Positions 32,119 to 43,012 of a DNA stretch of 64,000 nt are shown here, in pieces (within the stretch, counting starts at the first letter, position 1; every line of letters starts with the position of its first letter). The position numbers were made by a program, and so were the translations under genes. The DNA is from Lomentospora prolificans (Eukaryota > Ascomycota > Sordariomycetes > Microascales > Microascaceae), in the NCBI GenBank assembly GCA_029532625.1, contig JARFXM010000006.1, positions 2,108,001 through 2,172,000 on the forward strand. The letters run 5' to 3'. Under the pieces are notes generated by a model, which did no database searches, was not told the DNA's origin, and was given only the letters and a program-made list of their open reading frames with translations.

Positions 32119-35100
32119 CTGCCGTCATCGGCGAATATCACAGATTCGAGCCTGGCATGGATTGATGCTGCATGCCCAGTGCATTCATGCTAGCGCATCG
32201 TTGGTCATGCGTTGAGGAAACCAGCGCCTGGGAACTAGCGCGCCGAGGCTAAGGCTCTCTCTCTCTTTTTGTCTCTTTTGAGGCCTAGCTCTCCGGGGGG
32301 GAGGAGTTTCACATGCTTCTGCTGGATCCATTGATAATACGAAGTAATTACTTACGTCGGGTGTGGTGGCAAAGATTATTAGCGTTGTTCACCTTTCCTC
32401 TCCGCCTGTGCCACCACACCAATCACGATTCAGCCAGCTGGCTTTAATCCTCTCGCTAGCAGCGCGGACAGTACCCGGCAAACATATTATTAGGAGGAGA
32501 GCGATTGCAGATATCGGACGTTACAACCAGTACCATTCCTTCCATCCAGGGGTCCAAGACAAGCATCGCAAACCCTTTCATGTCTAGCGTGTAGGATTGT
32601 TGAACGCAAAGTGTAGCTGGCAGTTTGGCGATTGTTTCCCTGGCCCATTGGAAAAAAAAGATCGGACGGCTGGCCAGCGATGCACAAGTGATGCTACACT
32701 TGCCACGAACAGGGTCGGGGATGATGATTGAGCCAGCGTGCCACGGGGCTTGGTTCAAAAGGTTGGGGCCACGCCTCACCCGGAAAAACATTGCCCTTGC
32801 ACGCCCAGCCAGCTGAGAGCACAGCCAGAGCGCCGGACAATACCCGGGCACGCAAGTAATACTAGCCAGGCCTGGCCTGACAGTAGCCGGAAAGCAGGGC
32901 ACTCCTCGCCGACACTTTGGGACATTTCGAGCTGTCAATCATTCTGACGACGCCTGGCATGCGCGTGGCTGAGCTCCCACAAAGTTGGCCGTTGATCCGT
33001 TTCTGTCGAGCCCAAGACTTGACAAAAAGAGTGCGGGGTTCTGTGGTGGTTAGGTTATACTGGCCTGCGGGTAAGGCTGGACCTGGCCAGTTCCTAAGGG
33101 CCGAATTGTTTTTTTTCCGGGGCTTCGAGCTCACGTCAATTCCACAGCGATGATCCCTTCAGCACGCTCGGGAAAGTCAAAGCTGCCAATAAGCTCGCGA
33201 CACACATCCATGGGTCCATTACCATACCATAATACCATGGGGTTGGAGAAGCCAACGAGCTGGGGAACTTGTATAATCAACGTCTTCCACAGGAAGAGTT
33301 TGCAGGCCTTGAAACCTTTGGCGTCGTCCATCCAATGAAGGGCGTCAGTTGGGTCACTGATGGGCTCTCCACTGGCTAGGGTATTCTGACCCCGACAATT
33401 AGGTTGTCAATTCGGCCAGACTTAACCGCATCCACCCTTCCCCCGAGGATCCCGGGCCCACGTAAAGAGTACCTCCCCGTGTCATTCAGCAAACGATGCC
33501 AATGATGTGTCGTTGCTAGCTCTAGGTGCTCGTTTCTAATCCGCGCATTGTGGCCTTTGTACCTGGTGCTCATCCCTCACACAGTCCAGGGCCAGCTGTC
33601 GTACCACCCATCGCCAGGCTGGCTGGCTGCATTATGTTCCTTATCTGTGGCTCTCGGACTTACATCGATGACACGACGAAACGACATTCTAACCTTGTTC
33701 CTGACGCTCCTGCACATAATAGGACTTGTGCAATTTCACCGAATTCAATCTTACTTGCAGCGCTAGTGGTATTAATCCTTTACCACCAGCGTAAGAGGGC
33801 GGCTGGCCGAGGCGATTGGAAACCAGCCTGGATGGCCAGCGAGCTAAGAGACTTTGATCAACAAGAGTCGCTGGCCAGCTTTGGGCGCAACGGTGTCCTA
33901 CGGCGATGTGCGCGCAAACCTCGCCGGGCCCCAACTGGCGCTCCCGATCATCAGCACAGACCAGACCGCAGAGAATTCGACTGGGCAAAAGCGCTTGTTG
34001 GTCCGATGAAGGGGCTGGATCGCCCTCCGAGTCTTTTGCTCTTGACTGACCTTGGTGTAACGTACTCTATGTGGTCAATGGTCAGTCAATCCATCTCCAT
34101 GATGCCCACTCCTCTCATTAGTATCAATTTTTTTTTTTTTTGTTTCTTTTTCGTCGAATATTCTTTTTCCGTCATGTAGGTACTCTTTCTTCAAGGCAAA
34201 CAGGCCACTCGTATTCTTCTCGGTAATAGACACGAGACTATAAGGTACTTTTACATTCAGGACTCTAGGACTTGCTTGGCCAGGGAAACGCGGCGGTCGG
34301 AGATCAAGGTAACCACCACGTCAAGAAAAGAGAAGGGAGACAGAAATCAAGCAGGAACTTGGCGCCCTTTCCCCCTTTCCCTTTCCCTTTCACTTTTGCG
34401 CCACACACATATAGGAATACAAAATTACATCTCATCGAACCCTCCGACCCGACAAGCGATTCACTGGTGGGCCGATTCCTGCTCCGCCCTGCATTTTCCT
34501 TGCCGCCCATCACATCTTGGATGGCGTTGGTTTTCCCACGAGGCCAGGCAGACAGGCGACTTGTATACTTGTATACTTGTATATACATATGCCCTACAGA
34601 ACGGGTGCAGCCTTCCCCCACCACCGAAACTTTCTAATAGACGCAACGTCTTCCAACGCTGGCTAGCCAGGCCTAGCATCTTCGCCTGTCCAATGCTGGC
34701 AGTGTGGTTTTATAATAGCTCTCTTACCTGACACGCCAAGGCAGATGTCTCCTGTTTATTGTTCTTCTTTTTGCGACTTAGCTTCATGTATTGGGCGGAA
34801 GAGGATAACCTTAGCTCACACGAGCGAGCTCGATTTGCCCACTTCCTGGGGTTCCCTTCATTTCCAGCTTGTCTTTCGTTCAACCTTGCGGTGAAAAATT
34901 GTCTCGGGCTGGACTTGGTATCATCTGGTGTTTGACCTCGTGATGCCCTCGTCAATTTCGTCCCGATATCCATTTCCTTTCCTCTCCTTAGACACCAATC
35001 CACTCGCCAGCTTCAGCATCACGTAACAGGATATGCCTTGACACCATCGAGCATGGCCTGGCGAAGCAGGCACTTAAAACAGTGCGAAGCTCCGCATGTT

Positions 35101-36204
35101 GTTCTCCCCGGCGCGACTGTCCATCGCTGGCAATGCATCGCCAAGCACACACCGATCAATATATCTGCAAAATATACCGAGTACGCACACAACAAACTGG
35201 GCGACTCTTGATTCTCCCCCTTGAGGCGCAGACTGCCCATTCCCTTCCCTTCCCTTCCCCATGCAAGCCGCGATTGAGCTGGCCGTCCTGCCGTCCCCCC
35301 TAAACTCACATACGTACGTCTCCGGCATTTCCCATGGCTCGCCGTCGGAATTTTTTCCTTTTTTTTGTTTTTTTTTTTTTTCTTTTTCTTTTTCTTTTCT
35401 TCTTTTGGCACCGCGTATTCTCAACCTCTGCTACTCGTTCTCACAGTCTTGGCCTTCTGCCACAAAGCTGCGTGTGGGGGGAAGGGTTGTGGCGCCGCCT
35501 CCTCTTCATGGATGCATGTCTTTAGCACTCGTTTTTCCGCCATCCAGTATGGAGGGACGAGGAAGTTGATAATAGGTCGCATCAATCAGGGGTCCTCCTT
35601 GTCGTGATATGCCGCCACCTGAGTGTGTTTACTGCAGGTTTGAAACCATGCAGTTGCGCAAGGCTTCGTAAATCGTTATCGGGTCATGTGCTGTGCAGTG
35701 CATTGGGGGTTGGGTTGGGCGGGGATTGAGCCATTCCACCTGAACAGGAAACTTCGTTAGATATACTTCGTACACCAGCGCGCCGGTTTGACTCCTTCTC
35801 CAGCAGATAGGCCGAGCTATTCTCCGCTGTTAACCGCTTCCAAACGTCTACCCCTTGCATGTCCCCAAGAAAGAATGAGAACCACTCCGAGCTTCCCCCA
35901 TACAACCGCTAAACTCGATGACATACATGCCTGTCTGAACCCAGCCCGCCGGCGTGGATGCCCAAACCTGCTGTTTAATCCCTCATAATACACTATGATC
36001 CATCTTTGGGTATCTACCTGATCGGCAACCCCGGAATATGCAAGGCCATGAAGTTGAGAGGAAAGGCGGAGAGGAATAACGAGGGAAAGCCACCGGAAGG
36101 CGCCGGATGTAACTAGCTCCCTTGGTAGAGTTTCTCATCTACCTGCCCGTTCTTGCGTCTGCTCTCTTCAGTTCATCTACCCTGCTCCTATCCATTATCT
36201 CGCT

Positions 36205-38140
36205 TTACTTCATAGCCGAAGCGGTAGCTGTGCTTGTCTTCCGACGCAGCCCATATGCCTTTAGTCGCCTTACAATCTGGTACGACCGATCAAGCTCGTT
36301 TTCGACAGCGCAACGCACCATCAACGCAGCAACGGCCTGGTATACGCTCCTCTCTCCCTTTAGGATCCAATAATCCAATGTTTCCCTTGTCGGCTGTTCA
36401 AGGAGCCTCCCAAAGTCTGCCAAGTTCACCTGGGGTACGAGTGTCAAACTCGCACCAGGCACACGCTCGTCTACAAGGAATCTCCTAATGCTTCCGGGAA
36501 GAAGATGGAGAGTGTCCAGCTGGCGTAAGCGATGACGAACCTCGAGACCGACCATTCGAACGAGAAAGCTAGTCATTTGCCTCATACGGCTTCGCGTCGC
36601 CATGAGTGACGGCCCATCCATGTCGCTTTGCAAGAAGGGGATAATATAAGGGCGAGCTTGAGAGACGATAAAGTGGGTAACGTTGAGGAGCTCCGCTACA
36701 CGCAGGAGGGGCGACTCGCGGTCTGCGTAAGATACCTGGCTCCAGTGGCGAAAGTCAATGGTATTCCCAGGAGGGGCCCAGTCAACAATGTTCCCTTCCG
36801 CATCTTTGCACAAAAGGGTTGTCCTTCGGTGGCCGTAAAGGGACGTGGAGCTTGCGTTCGATGCAACCGCTGCAGTCCAAATGAGCTGTACAGCAACAAG
36901 AGTCAGCTTATTTCTGTCTAAAGGGCAGGAGAAGACTCGTCGCCCGCACTTACAACATTGGGGGTAGTGAGGTAATTCATCAAAGTTGGTACTCCCCTGT
37001 CTTCACCTATCGCTACAGTAATGTTGAGTATCCTCTTGCTCCTATTATAGGCTTCCTCGAAGGTCAGGTCGCCCGTGTTTGCACGGACACACTCTTCCAG
37101 TACCCCAGCATCCAGAAAGTGGCCTTCGCGGAGGAATCTGTTGACTCTGCGTTTTAGAGTGGCCCACCGTGTAGCCAGGGTCTGCTCGTCCGAATCGCCG
37201 GTTGCTTTACCGGCAAACGCCGAAAGGTCGATACCGTCTCCTTTAAGTATACGAGGTAATTCTTCCTCAGTGTGGATCGACACAAGGGCCGCGATGAGCG
37301 CCCCAGTGCCGGTGCCTGTAATAATCCTAGGTAGGAGGCCGCGAAGGAACAAGGCTTTTACCACGCCAAGGTGACATAATCCAAACACAGCCCCTCCTTG
37401 AAGAACAAGTGTGCTCCTCCCGAAAGCCTGCCTGGTGTCGTGAATAAAGTCTAATTTCATCTGTGTCGTAAGCTGGGGAGCCCCATTATCCAACCCCTGA
37501 CCTCCGCACGCAGGTACGGTAGGTAGTGCGGTGATCTCCTCGATACACTCCGCTATCTGGGCGATGTATTCCTCGATGAGATACTTGGTGCCAGCGAAGG
37601 CTTTGTTGTACAACTTGGGGGTCGTGATGTTTCCAAGGTTCCTGACTAGACCACTCCGCAAGAGATTGATTATTTGATAGAGGTCATTCTCCTCTCTGGC
37701 CGCAACTAGAGTATTCAGACGCTGGTTTATGAGTCCGTAATCGTAGAACTTGGACGTTGGGTTGTTTCTCCAGAGATCGAGGCCGAGGAGATTATCGAGA
37801 TGCAGGGCAGCCTCCTCCCAGTCTTCGAATGTCTCAGCGGTACGGAGGTGATGAAGCCAGAGCTCTACAGGACTCCTTCGATAATATATTTGCCATAATT
37901 TCTGTGACGGATGAGCAGGCGGCCCAAATGTGAGCGAGCACCCGCAGGTGCTATGGATGGACAGTTCATGTTGCAGAGAGACAGCAACAGGCATCTACAC
38001 TTACCCGCCACCAGAAACCCACCACATCCAAGATCATCTGCCAAACGGCGAGCATTATCCCCAGGCCAAACATTGCGCCGCCGTCTGAATTGAGTGGTCA
38101 AACCATTAATAGAACCATTCGGGTGTTTGACTCGAGGCAT
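36205..38140 (-). CDS. Patatin-fold protein, catalytic residues apparently lost
   Basis: Related to the Tgl3/4/5 (SDP1) family of patatin-type triacylglycerol lipases. Exon 3 (36885-36205) and exon 2 (37901-36954) are well defined: the GTAAGT donor and TGTACAG acceptor join TTPNV to LIWTAAVASNASSTSLYGHR. Exon 1 starts at 38140 with a basic RRRRNVWPGDNARRLADDLGCGGF segment, but its best donor (GTAAGT near 38004) is in the wrong phase for exon 2, so that join is unresolved. Family features: WQIYYRRSPVELWLHHLRTAETFEDWEEAALHLD, then STLVLQGGAVFGLCHLGVVKALFLRGLLPRIITGTGTGALIAALV and ELLNVTHFIVSQARPYIIPFL. The lipase motif GxSxG reads G-T-G-T-G here, so the nucleophilic serine is Gly, and I see no DG(G/S) aspartate before the FIVSQ block (FRHWSQVSYADRESP). 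A non-enzymatic role is inferred. Confidence 0.78.
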
Positions 38141-39081
38141 CGATGGCGTTCAAACGATTACCAGGAGTCAAGATTGAGGGCTCCCATTTTCCGAAGAAAT
38201 GTAGATGTACCGGGATAAGAATCGATTTTGGGCTTGGGTTGTAAGTTTGGGGAAAGTCTCAAGGCTCGGTGGGGTCATGAGGCTGGCTGGTTAATTACGT
38301 TGGAAAGCCGATGATGAGAAATGCCATGTGATATTCTGATGCTGGGGCCGACCAAGAAGGAAGCTTGTGAGGGCCTGTGGGGCAGGAACGATGGTTACTG
38401 ATGAGATGGGTGTAATAGCATGTGGCGGGGATGGGATGGGGAAGGGGCAGAGGGGTGTCAAAAGCGTCAACTGGATTTCGGCCAATAACCTCTGCCAATG
38501 ATGTCGCTTCTCATTCAGTTTATTAGGGACAAAAACTCACCCCCAGTCAAGGCAAGTATTTTCTCTGTTTTGATATATTTTCCGTCTTCAAATTGTCTGG
38601 AAACAAGAAAGAAATTCAAGATTGACGGCGTATGCCATTACTCTCGGATACTCAGACTCGGAGCTTCCTAAAAGAGATTTCAGCTCAAGACATTAAGATT
38701 GTTGAATTACTCCTCGAAAAGACTAGCAGGTCTCTAGAGAGAGTCTGAACCTTCAATTTATCACACAATCTCAGTGTACGTACCTCGCCCCGCCACCAGG
38801 AGCCGCCTTGACATCTATGCATGGATGGATTTGGCGCCGACGTCACTTGCACCTCGACGACTTCACTCAATATAGAGATGATTAGTGAAATAGATCTAGA
38901 AATCCACGGTGTTTAACTGTTCGTTAGTGTAATAGTCACGTTCAGATGGTTGGAGCCCGTGGAATTAAATCGTACTTAGCTGATACTGTTCTGAACGCCG
39001 ACCGTTTTCCGGATCCGAGCGCGGATCTGGAGAAACCCGCAAATCTAAGCCATATAAGCAAAATATCGAGGAAGTCCTAGC
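38141..39081. other. Intergenic upstream of patatin-like gene
   Basis: Promoter region for the minus-strand gene starting at 38140, extending to the 5S rRNA gene. Nothing else was recognised. Confidence 0.45.
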
Positions 39082-39200
39082 ACATACGACCATAGCTCGC
39101 AGAGAATTGAGGGTCCCGTCCGCTCCCCTGTACACAAGCTGCGAAGCGCCGGACTAGTAGTTGGGTCGGTGACGACCAGCGAATCCCCGGTGTTGTATGT
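39082..39200 (+). rRNA. 5S ribosomal RNA (divergent variant)
   Basis: 119-nt gene starting ACATACGACCATAG and ending GTTGTATGT, which pair as helix I. The conserved core words CCCGTCCGCTC, TAGTAGTTGGGT and GGTGAC-GACCAGCGAAT are at the right spacing. Helix II forms between 39095-39102 and 39139-39147 with one bulged A; helix IV GGTC/GACC and helix V CCGG/CCGG also pair. Compared with the common Neurospora-type 5S (recalled, not searched), several bases differ but change in pairs. A T5 run at 39206-39210, then a longer one, gives Pol III termination. Dispersed single 5S genes are normal in filamentous ascomycetes. Confidence 0.92.
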
Positions 39201-39542
39201 CTTTCTTTTTCATTTTTTTTTTTTTGTTTTTGTATTTTTCCTTTTCAAATTTTTTTTCAAGCCTTCCCTCCCTCCTTTGCTTTTTTTGGTTCCTTCTCCT
39301 TGCTCCGCCCGTTTGTAGTTTGTTCGAGCGTGGTGCTTGGGTCGTCGTGCCAGTCTCATCCTCAGGGCGATATCTTGCCTCGCTACGTAGCAGTTGCTAA
39401 TTCCCGTGTGCTCGTTGATGATTGTCGTTGTCTCTCTTTTCCATTATCCTATCCAAAGACGTGATTCACAGGATCTACTTTATTCGCATCAATCGAGAAG
39501 AACTCATCAATCACATTCCTAGACTTGATCGTGGAATCCGTC
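39201..39542. other. T-rich 5S terminator and leader of thioesterase gene
   Basis: Begins with T-rich sequence (39206-39260) that ends 5S transcription, followed by about 280 bp of presumed promoter and leader for the next gene. No other feature was seen. Confidence 0.5.
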
Positions 39543-40397
39543 ATGGACAAGGCGACTATGATTCAATCTGCCCACAATCCCGTCTCAACCACATTCGGCC
39601 CTCCTCTGATTTTCCACCCCAGAACCCAGCATACACATACTATCGTCATGCTCCACGGCCGAGGCAGCACCGGTCCGGAATTTGCTGGGGAGCTGTTCGA
39701 GTCTACTACACTTACCCACGAATCTTTACAGGATAGCCTTCCGGGATGGCGCTGGGTGTTCCCATCAGCAAAAGAACTCTGGAGCACCACATTTCAAGAG
39801 GCCATGCCGGCATGGTTCGAAACAACTTCTTCGATAGATCCTTCTTCTAGACCGGAATCGCAAATGCCCTTGATCCAAGAGTCGGTGGAACACATACTCC
39901 AGATCTTGCAAGAAGAAAGTGAAATGCTACGCGGCCGCTCCGAGAAGGTCATTCTTGGTGGCATCAGTCAAGGAGGCGCCGTCGCTATGTGGACTCTCCT
40001 TTGTCGGTTGATTAAGGGTGACAAGCCACTAGGAGGATTTGTTGGAATCAGCACATGGCTGCCATTTTCCGCAGACATTCGAAACTCCCGTGACCAAAAA
40101 GCAAGGCTAGAGAATGAAAAACACGCCGGCATCATTCTGGTTACGCTGACCGCTCTACATAATAAACTGCAGAATGAGAAGGCAAAACCGCTATTCAGTC
40201 AACTCCCTATCTATATTGGCCATGGAAATGACGATGCGTATGTTGGTATTGAGCTTGGGAGGGACGCGGCAGATCTCCTTTCAACCATCGGCTTAGAAGT
40301 GGAGTGGAACGAATACACAGGGGCGGAGCAAGAGGGCCATTGGATCAAAGTTCCAGAAGAGGTTGACGATATTATAGGCTTCTTGCGTAAAATCTAG
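39543..40397 (+). CDS. Acyl-protein thioesterase/carboxylesterase-like hydrolase
   Basis: Alpha/beta hydrolase of the phospholipase/carboxylesterase (APT1/LYPLA) family, 284 residues, single exon. Early motif VMLHGRGSTGPEF gives the oxyanion-hole HG. The nucleophile elbow GGISQGGAVA places Ser at residue 142. The acid lies in GHGNDDAYV (Asp 230 or 231) and the histidine in EGHWIKVPEEVDDI (His 266), so the triad is complete and in order. The protein is about 55 residues longer than canonical APT1, mainly from an insertion before the elbow and another after GFVGISTWLP. No signal peptide, so cytosolic action is likely. Whether it removes palmitate from proteins or acts on small esters cannot be decided. 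The start at 39543 is the ATG just before the conserved region. Confidence 0.87.
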   Translation: MDKATMIQSAHNPVSTTFGPPLIFHPRTQHTHTIVMLHGRGSTGPEFAGELFESTTLTHESLQDSLPGWRWVFPSAKELWSTTFQEAMPAWFETTSSIDPSSRPESQMPLIQESVEHILQILQEESEMLRGRSEKVILGGISQGGAVAMWTLLCRLIKGDKPLGGFVGISTWLPFSADIRNSRDQKARLENEKHAGIILVTLTALHNKLQNEKAKPLFSQLPIYIGHGNDDAYVGIELGRDAADLLSTIGLEVEWNEYTGAEQEGHWIKVPEEVDDIIGFLRKI

Positions 40398-41700
40398 TAA
40401 TACATCAGGCCGCCATGCGTTATGACAATCCTGTCATCGTTGTCTAGAGTGCGGCGAATCCGCGCCCTTTTCGGCAGTGGGACACTAACTTCCTAAGAAG
40501 GTGTGCTAGTCTTTTGTTTCCCTTGCCACGGACTGAAGCCTCTCCGCCCAACGTGATACCTATATGATACTCGGGAAAAGAAACCAAGGGTTGCGTTATT
40601 CTCTTGGCTCGAGTTGTCGTTTGATGGACAGCTTGTAGTGAGTCTGTATCCTTTCCCAATTTGTTTGCAATGGGACATCGATACGGTTCATTAATATGTC
40701 GATAAATATACCATTTTCGAAACTACTCAGGCGATGGTGCACCGGGAGCTGCAGAAGCACCTGATCGAACTCATTATATGGTATGTGTCGTACGGGCTCA
40801 AGATGACCTTCAGCACATGATCCTTGTCAAGCCTCTCCAGATCCAACTTTGTTCGGCCAGGCACTTGAACGTGCAATCCTGTAGTTTCTGGTTGAACTTG
40901 TAAAGAATTCAACCGGGAGGACAGCCGTATGGTGGTATAAGTTCACCGGTAGTCCGGCTTCTCGGACCCCAGAATGGCTAGAAGTTGAGAAGTAGGCAGC
41001 GATAGATACTTGTTTGACTGGGTAGTACGACGAAAGAACCGGCAAGTAGATGTGAGGCGTGTGCATACAACCGTCTAACTTCTCATACCAACGCTCCCTC
41101 GAAAGAAACATACAGAGTTCCTGAAGCTGACCTCTCAATCTCTCTGGGTTGATTCCGGACAGCTCAGGAGGAGGGGAGAAAGGTACCTTGGCCTACCGGG
41201 GCATCGCTGGTGAGGAGACCCGCCCGTTGTCGCAATAGTTCTGCCATAGGCCTTATACTCGGGATAAGTAACGAGCTCACGGCGCGCCGTCTAGTCCGCA
41301 TATCGGAATTGCGAGAGCTCTACTAGAGGACATCAGGCGCGCTATCGTCTCTGTGCTGTATTATGCCTGTCCCTGTGGCAGCGGGCTAAGAAGGTCGAAC
41401 AAGCAAAAGTGTTGGGTAAAGCGGAAGGGCGTGTCGACTCCTCTTCCCCAAAACATGAGGGCTCTTAAGTGAGATACAAGTGGCTAAAGAGACCATCACA
41501 TGAATGTCCAGGGACATCGCAGTCGGATCGAGATGGTAGCCGATTCCAAGGTGCACCACCACCAATGTATTTAAAGGTCTGGCCTAGCCTTTATAAAATA
41601 GTGTACACTTCCCTTTATTCGCAAACCAAAGACCCAGATGCGCCCATAGACCCTATACCAATTTTATGTTTTTAACTTGCCCCGAGCGCCCGGGGAAGCT
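40398..41700. other. Intergenic between convergent genes, 1.3 kb
   Basis: The 3' flanks of the thioesterase-like gene (+) and LEO1 (-). Longer than the other convergent gaps in the window. No gene, RNA or strong repeat was recognised. Confidence 0.45.
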
Positions 41701-43012
41701 CTACTCGTCATCGTCCTCGATGATATTGCGCCTCCTAGCCCTGCCGGAATGATCACCAGAGGTGGCTGGGGCCATGTCGTCGTCTTCCTCGCCATCGGCA
41801 TCTTCTTCGTCCGAGACGTCGGTGGTCTTTTGCCTCTTGGACCTGGGCTTCTCATCATCGTCGTCCTCATCCTCCAGGACTTCTTCTTCATCCTCATCTT
41901 CCTCGACTTCTTCCTCCTCGTCACTTGGAGCGATGAAATCGTCTGCTAAGTCATAATCCTCTTGGTGGCGCGCACCGGCTGGCCTTTCGTCATCAGAGTC
42001 ATATTCAGGACGACGCCGCTTCGCTTTTCCACCACCTCCGCCACGTTTCCGACCCGCCCCGGAAGCGCGGCGAGAGCCCTCAAGATCGTCAATTTGAAGG
42101 CCACCACGGCTGTAACGGGAGCCGCCATCCATCTTTGCTGCGGCATTATCACGGCGCCTTTGGGCTTTGAGGCGCTCCTTCTCTGCCATTTCCGCCAGTC
42201 TCCGTTGGAGTTCAGGGTCGTGGGTTGTCTTGATAATCCTGCTAGCTTCATCCTTAGCCTTGGCCTCGCGCATACGCATGGCGAGTCGTTGGAGCGCATC
42301 ATCTTCAAGATCCTTGTTGAGACCAACGGTGTACTCCTCGGCAATGTGTCCGACGACTAGGAAAAGACCACTGCTCAGATGAGCGGCGGCGGCGTACGAG
42401 TGAGCGTCTTGAAGTTCGTTGTAGGGCTTGTCTGGAGGCGGGACGGTGGCCTTCTTTTGAATCGCAAAATGCTGGTCGCCCACGGACATGCTGACCGAGC
42501 CGTCGCTCCACTTGTACATCATCGCGTTGCTCTTTAGCTCGCCCGTGTCGGGGTCGTTATAGTATCGCACGGCGATCTTTTTGTTGCCCGACCTCGCGTT
42601 CTCGACATCCCAGCTCGATGGTTCAAAGGTCTTGGACTCATAGGCCTCAGGGACGAACTTGATGAAGTCGGGGACTTTAAGGGATTGTATCTGTAAAGGA
42701 TACGCGTGAGCATCGCATGCAAACTCAGGGGCTAGAAAACGCGCATCAGCTTGATTCATCACTTACTGTACCGTCTTTCGACTTGGGCGTTCGATGTCTA
42801 AAGACCGGGATGCTGGCGATGACTTTGTCTTGGTGGCGCGGAGCTTCCTCGTCGCTTCCGTAGCCTACAGGATCGTTCTGTCGCTCTGCATCGGAGTCGA
42901 GGTCTTTGTCGCTTAGGACCTGGGCGCGAGGCGAGCCACCAGCATCATCATCATCGCCAAAAAGATCATCGCCCTCATCAGCAAGATCAAGAGGCTCCTC
43001 GGAATCGGACAT
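41701..43012 (-). CDS. LEO1: RNA polymerase II PAF1-complex subunit LEO1
   Basis: Subunit of the PAF1 transcription elongation complex in the nucleus, acting in chromatin modification during elongation. Two exons, 43012-42767 and 42690-41701, give 411 residues; the 76-nt intron has GTAAGT and TTTACAG. The acidic N-terminus (SEEPLDLADEGDDLFGDDDD) is followed by the Leo1 core: VIASIPVFRHRTPKSKDGT spliced to IQSLKVPDFIKFVPEAYESKTFEPSSWD, then IAVRYYNDPDTGELKSNAMMYKWSDGSVSMSVGDQHFAIQKK. A helical basic region (LQRRLAEMAEKERLKAQRRRDN) and an RGG-like patch come next, then a long acidic, lysine/arginine-punctuated tail ending NIIEDDDE. Length and charge layout fit fungal Leo1. Divergent from the MOB-family gene. 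Confidence 0.94.

Larger units (their letters stand above)
30670..36204. other. 5.5-kb gene-poor region
   Basis: No protein or RNA gene could be supported. The region holds a CA-type microsatellite near 31844-31862, a 37-T run, further T-rich patches (34129-34142, 35358-35400), and many GCTGGC/CTGGCCAG words between 31.4 and 35.3 kb. Reading frames here are short and change character across strands, as expected of non-coding DNA. Confidence 0.45.

Noticed and set aside
33526..34179. A 217-codon plus-strand frame in the gene-poor region
   Set aside because: No conserved motif, ends in a poly-T-derived phenylalanine run, and starts without a typical context; best explained as chance.
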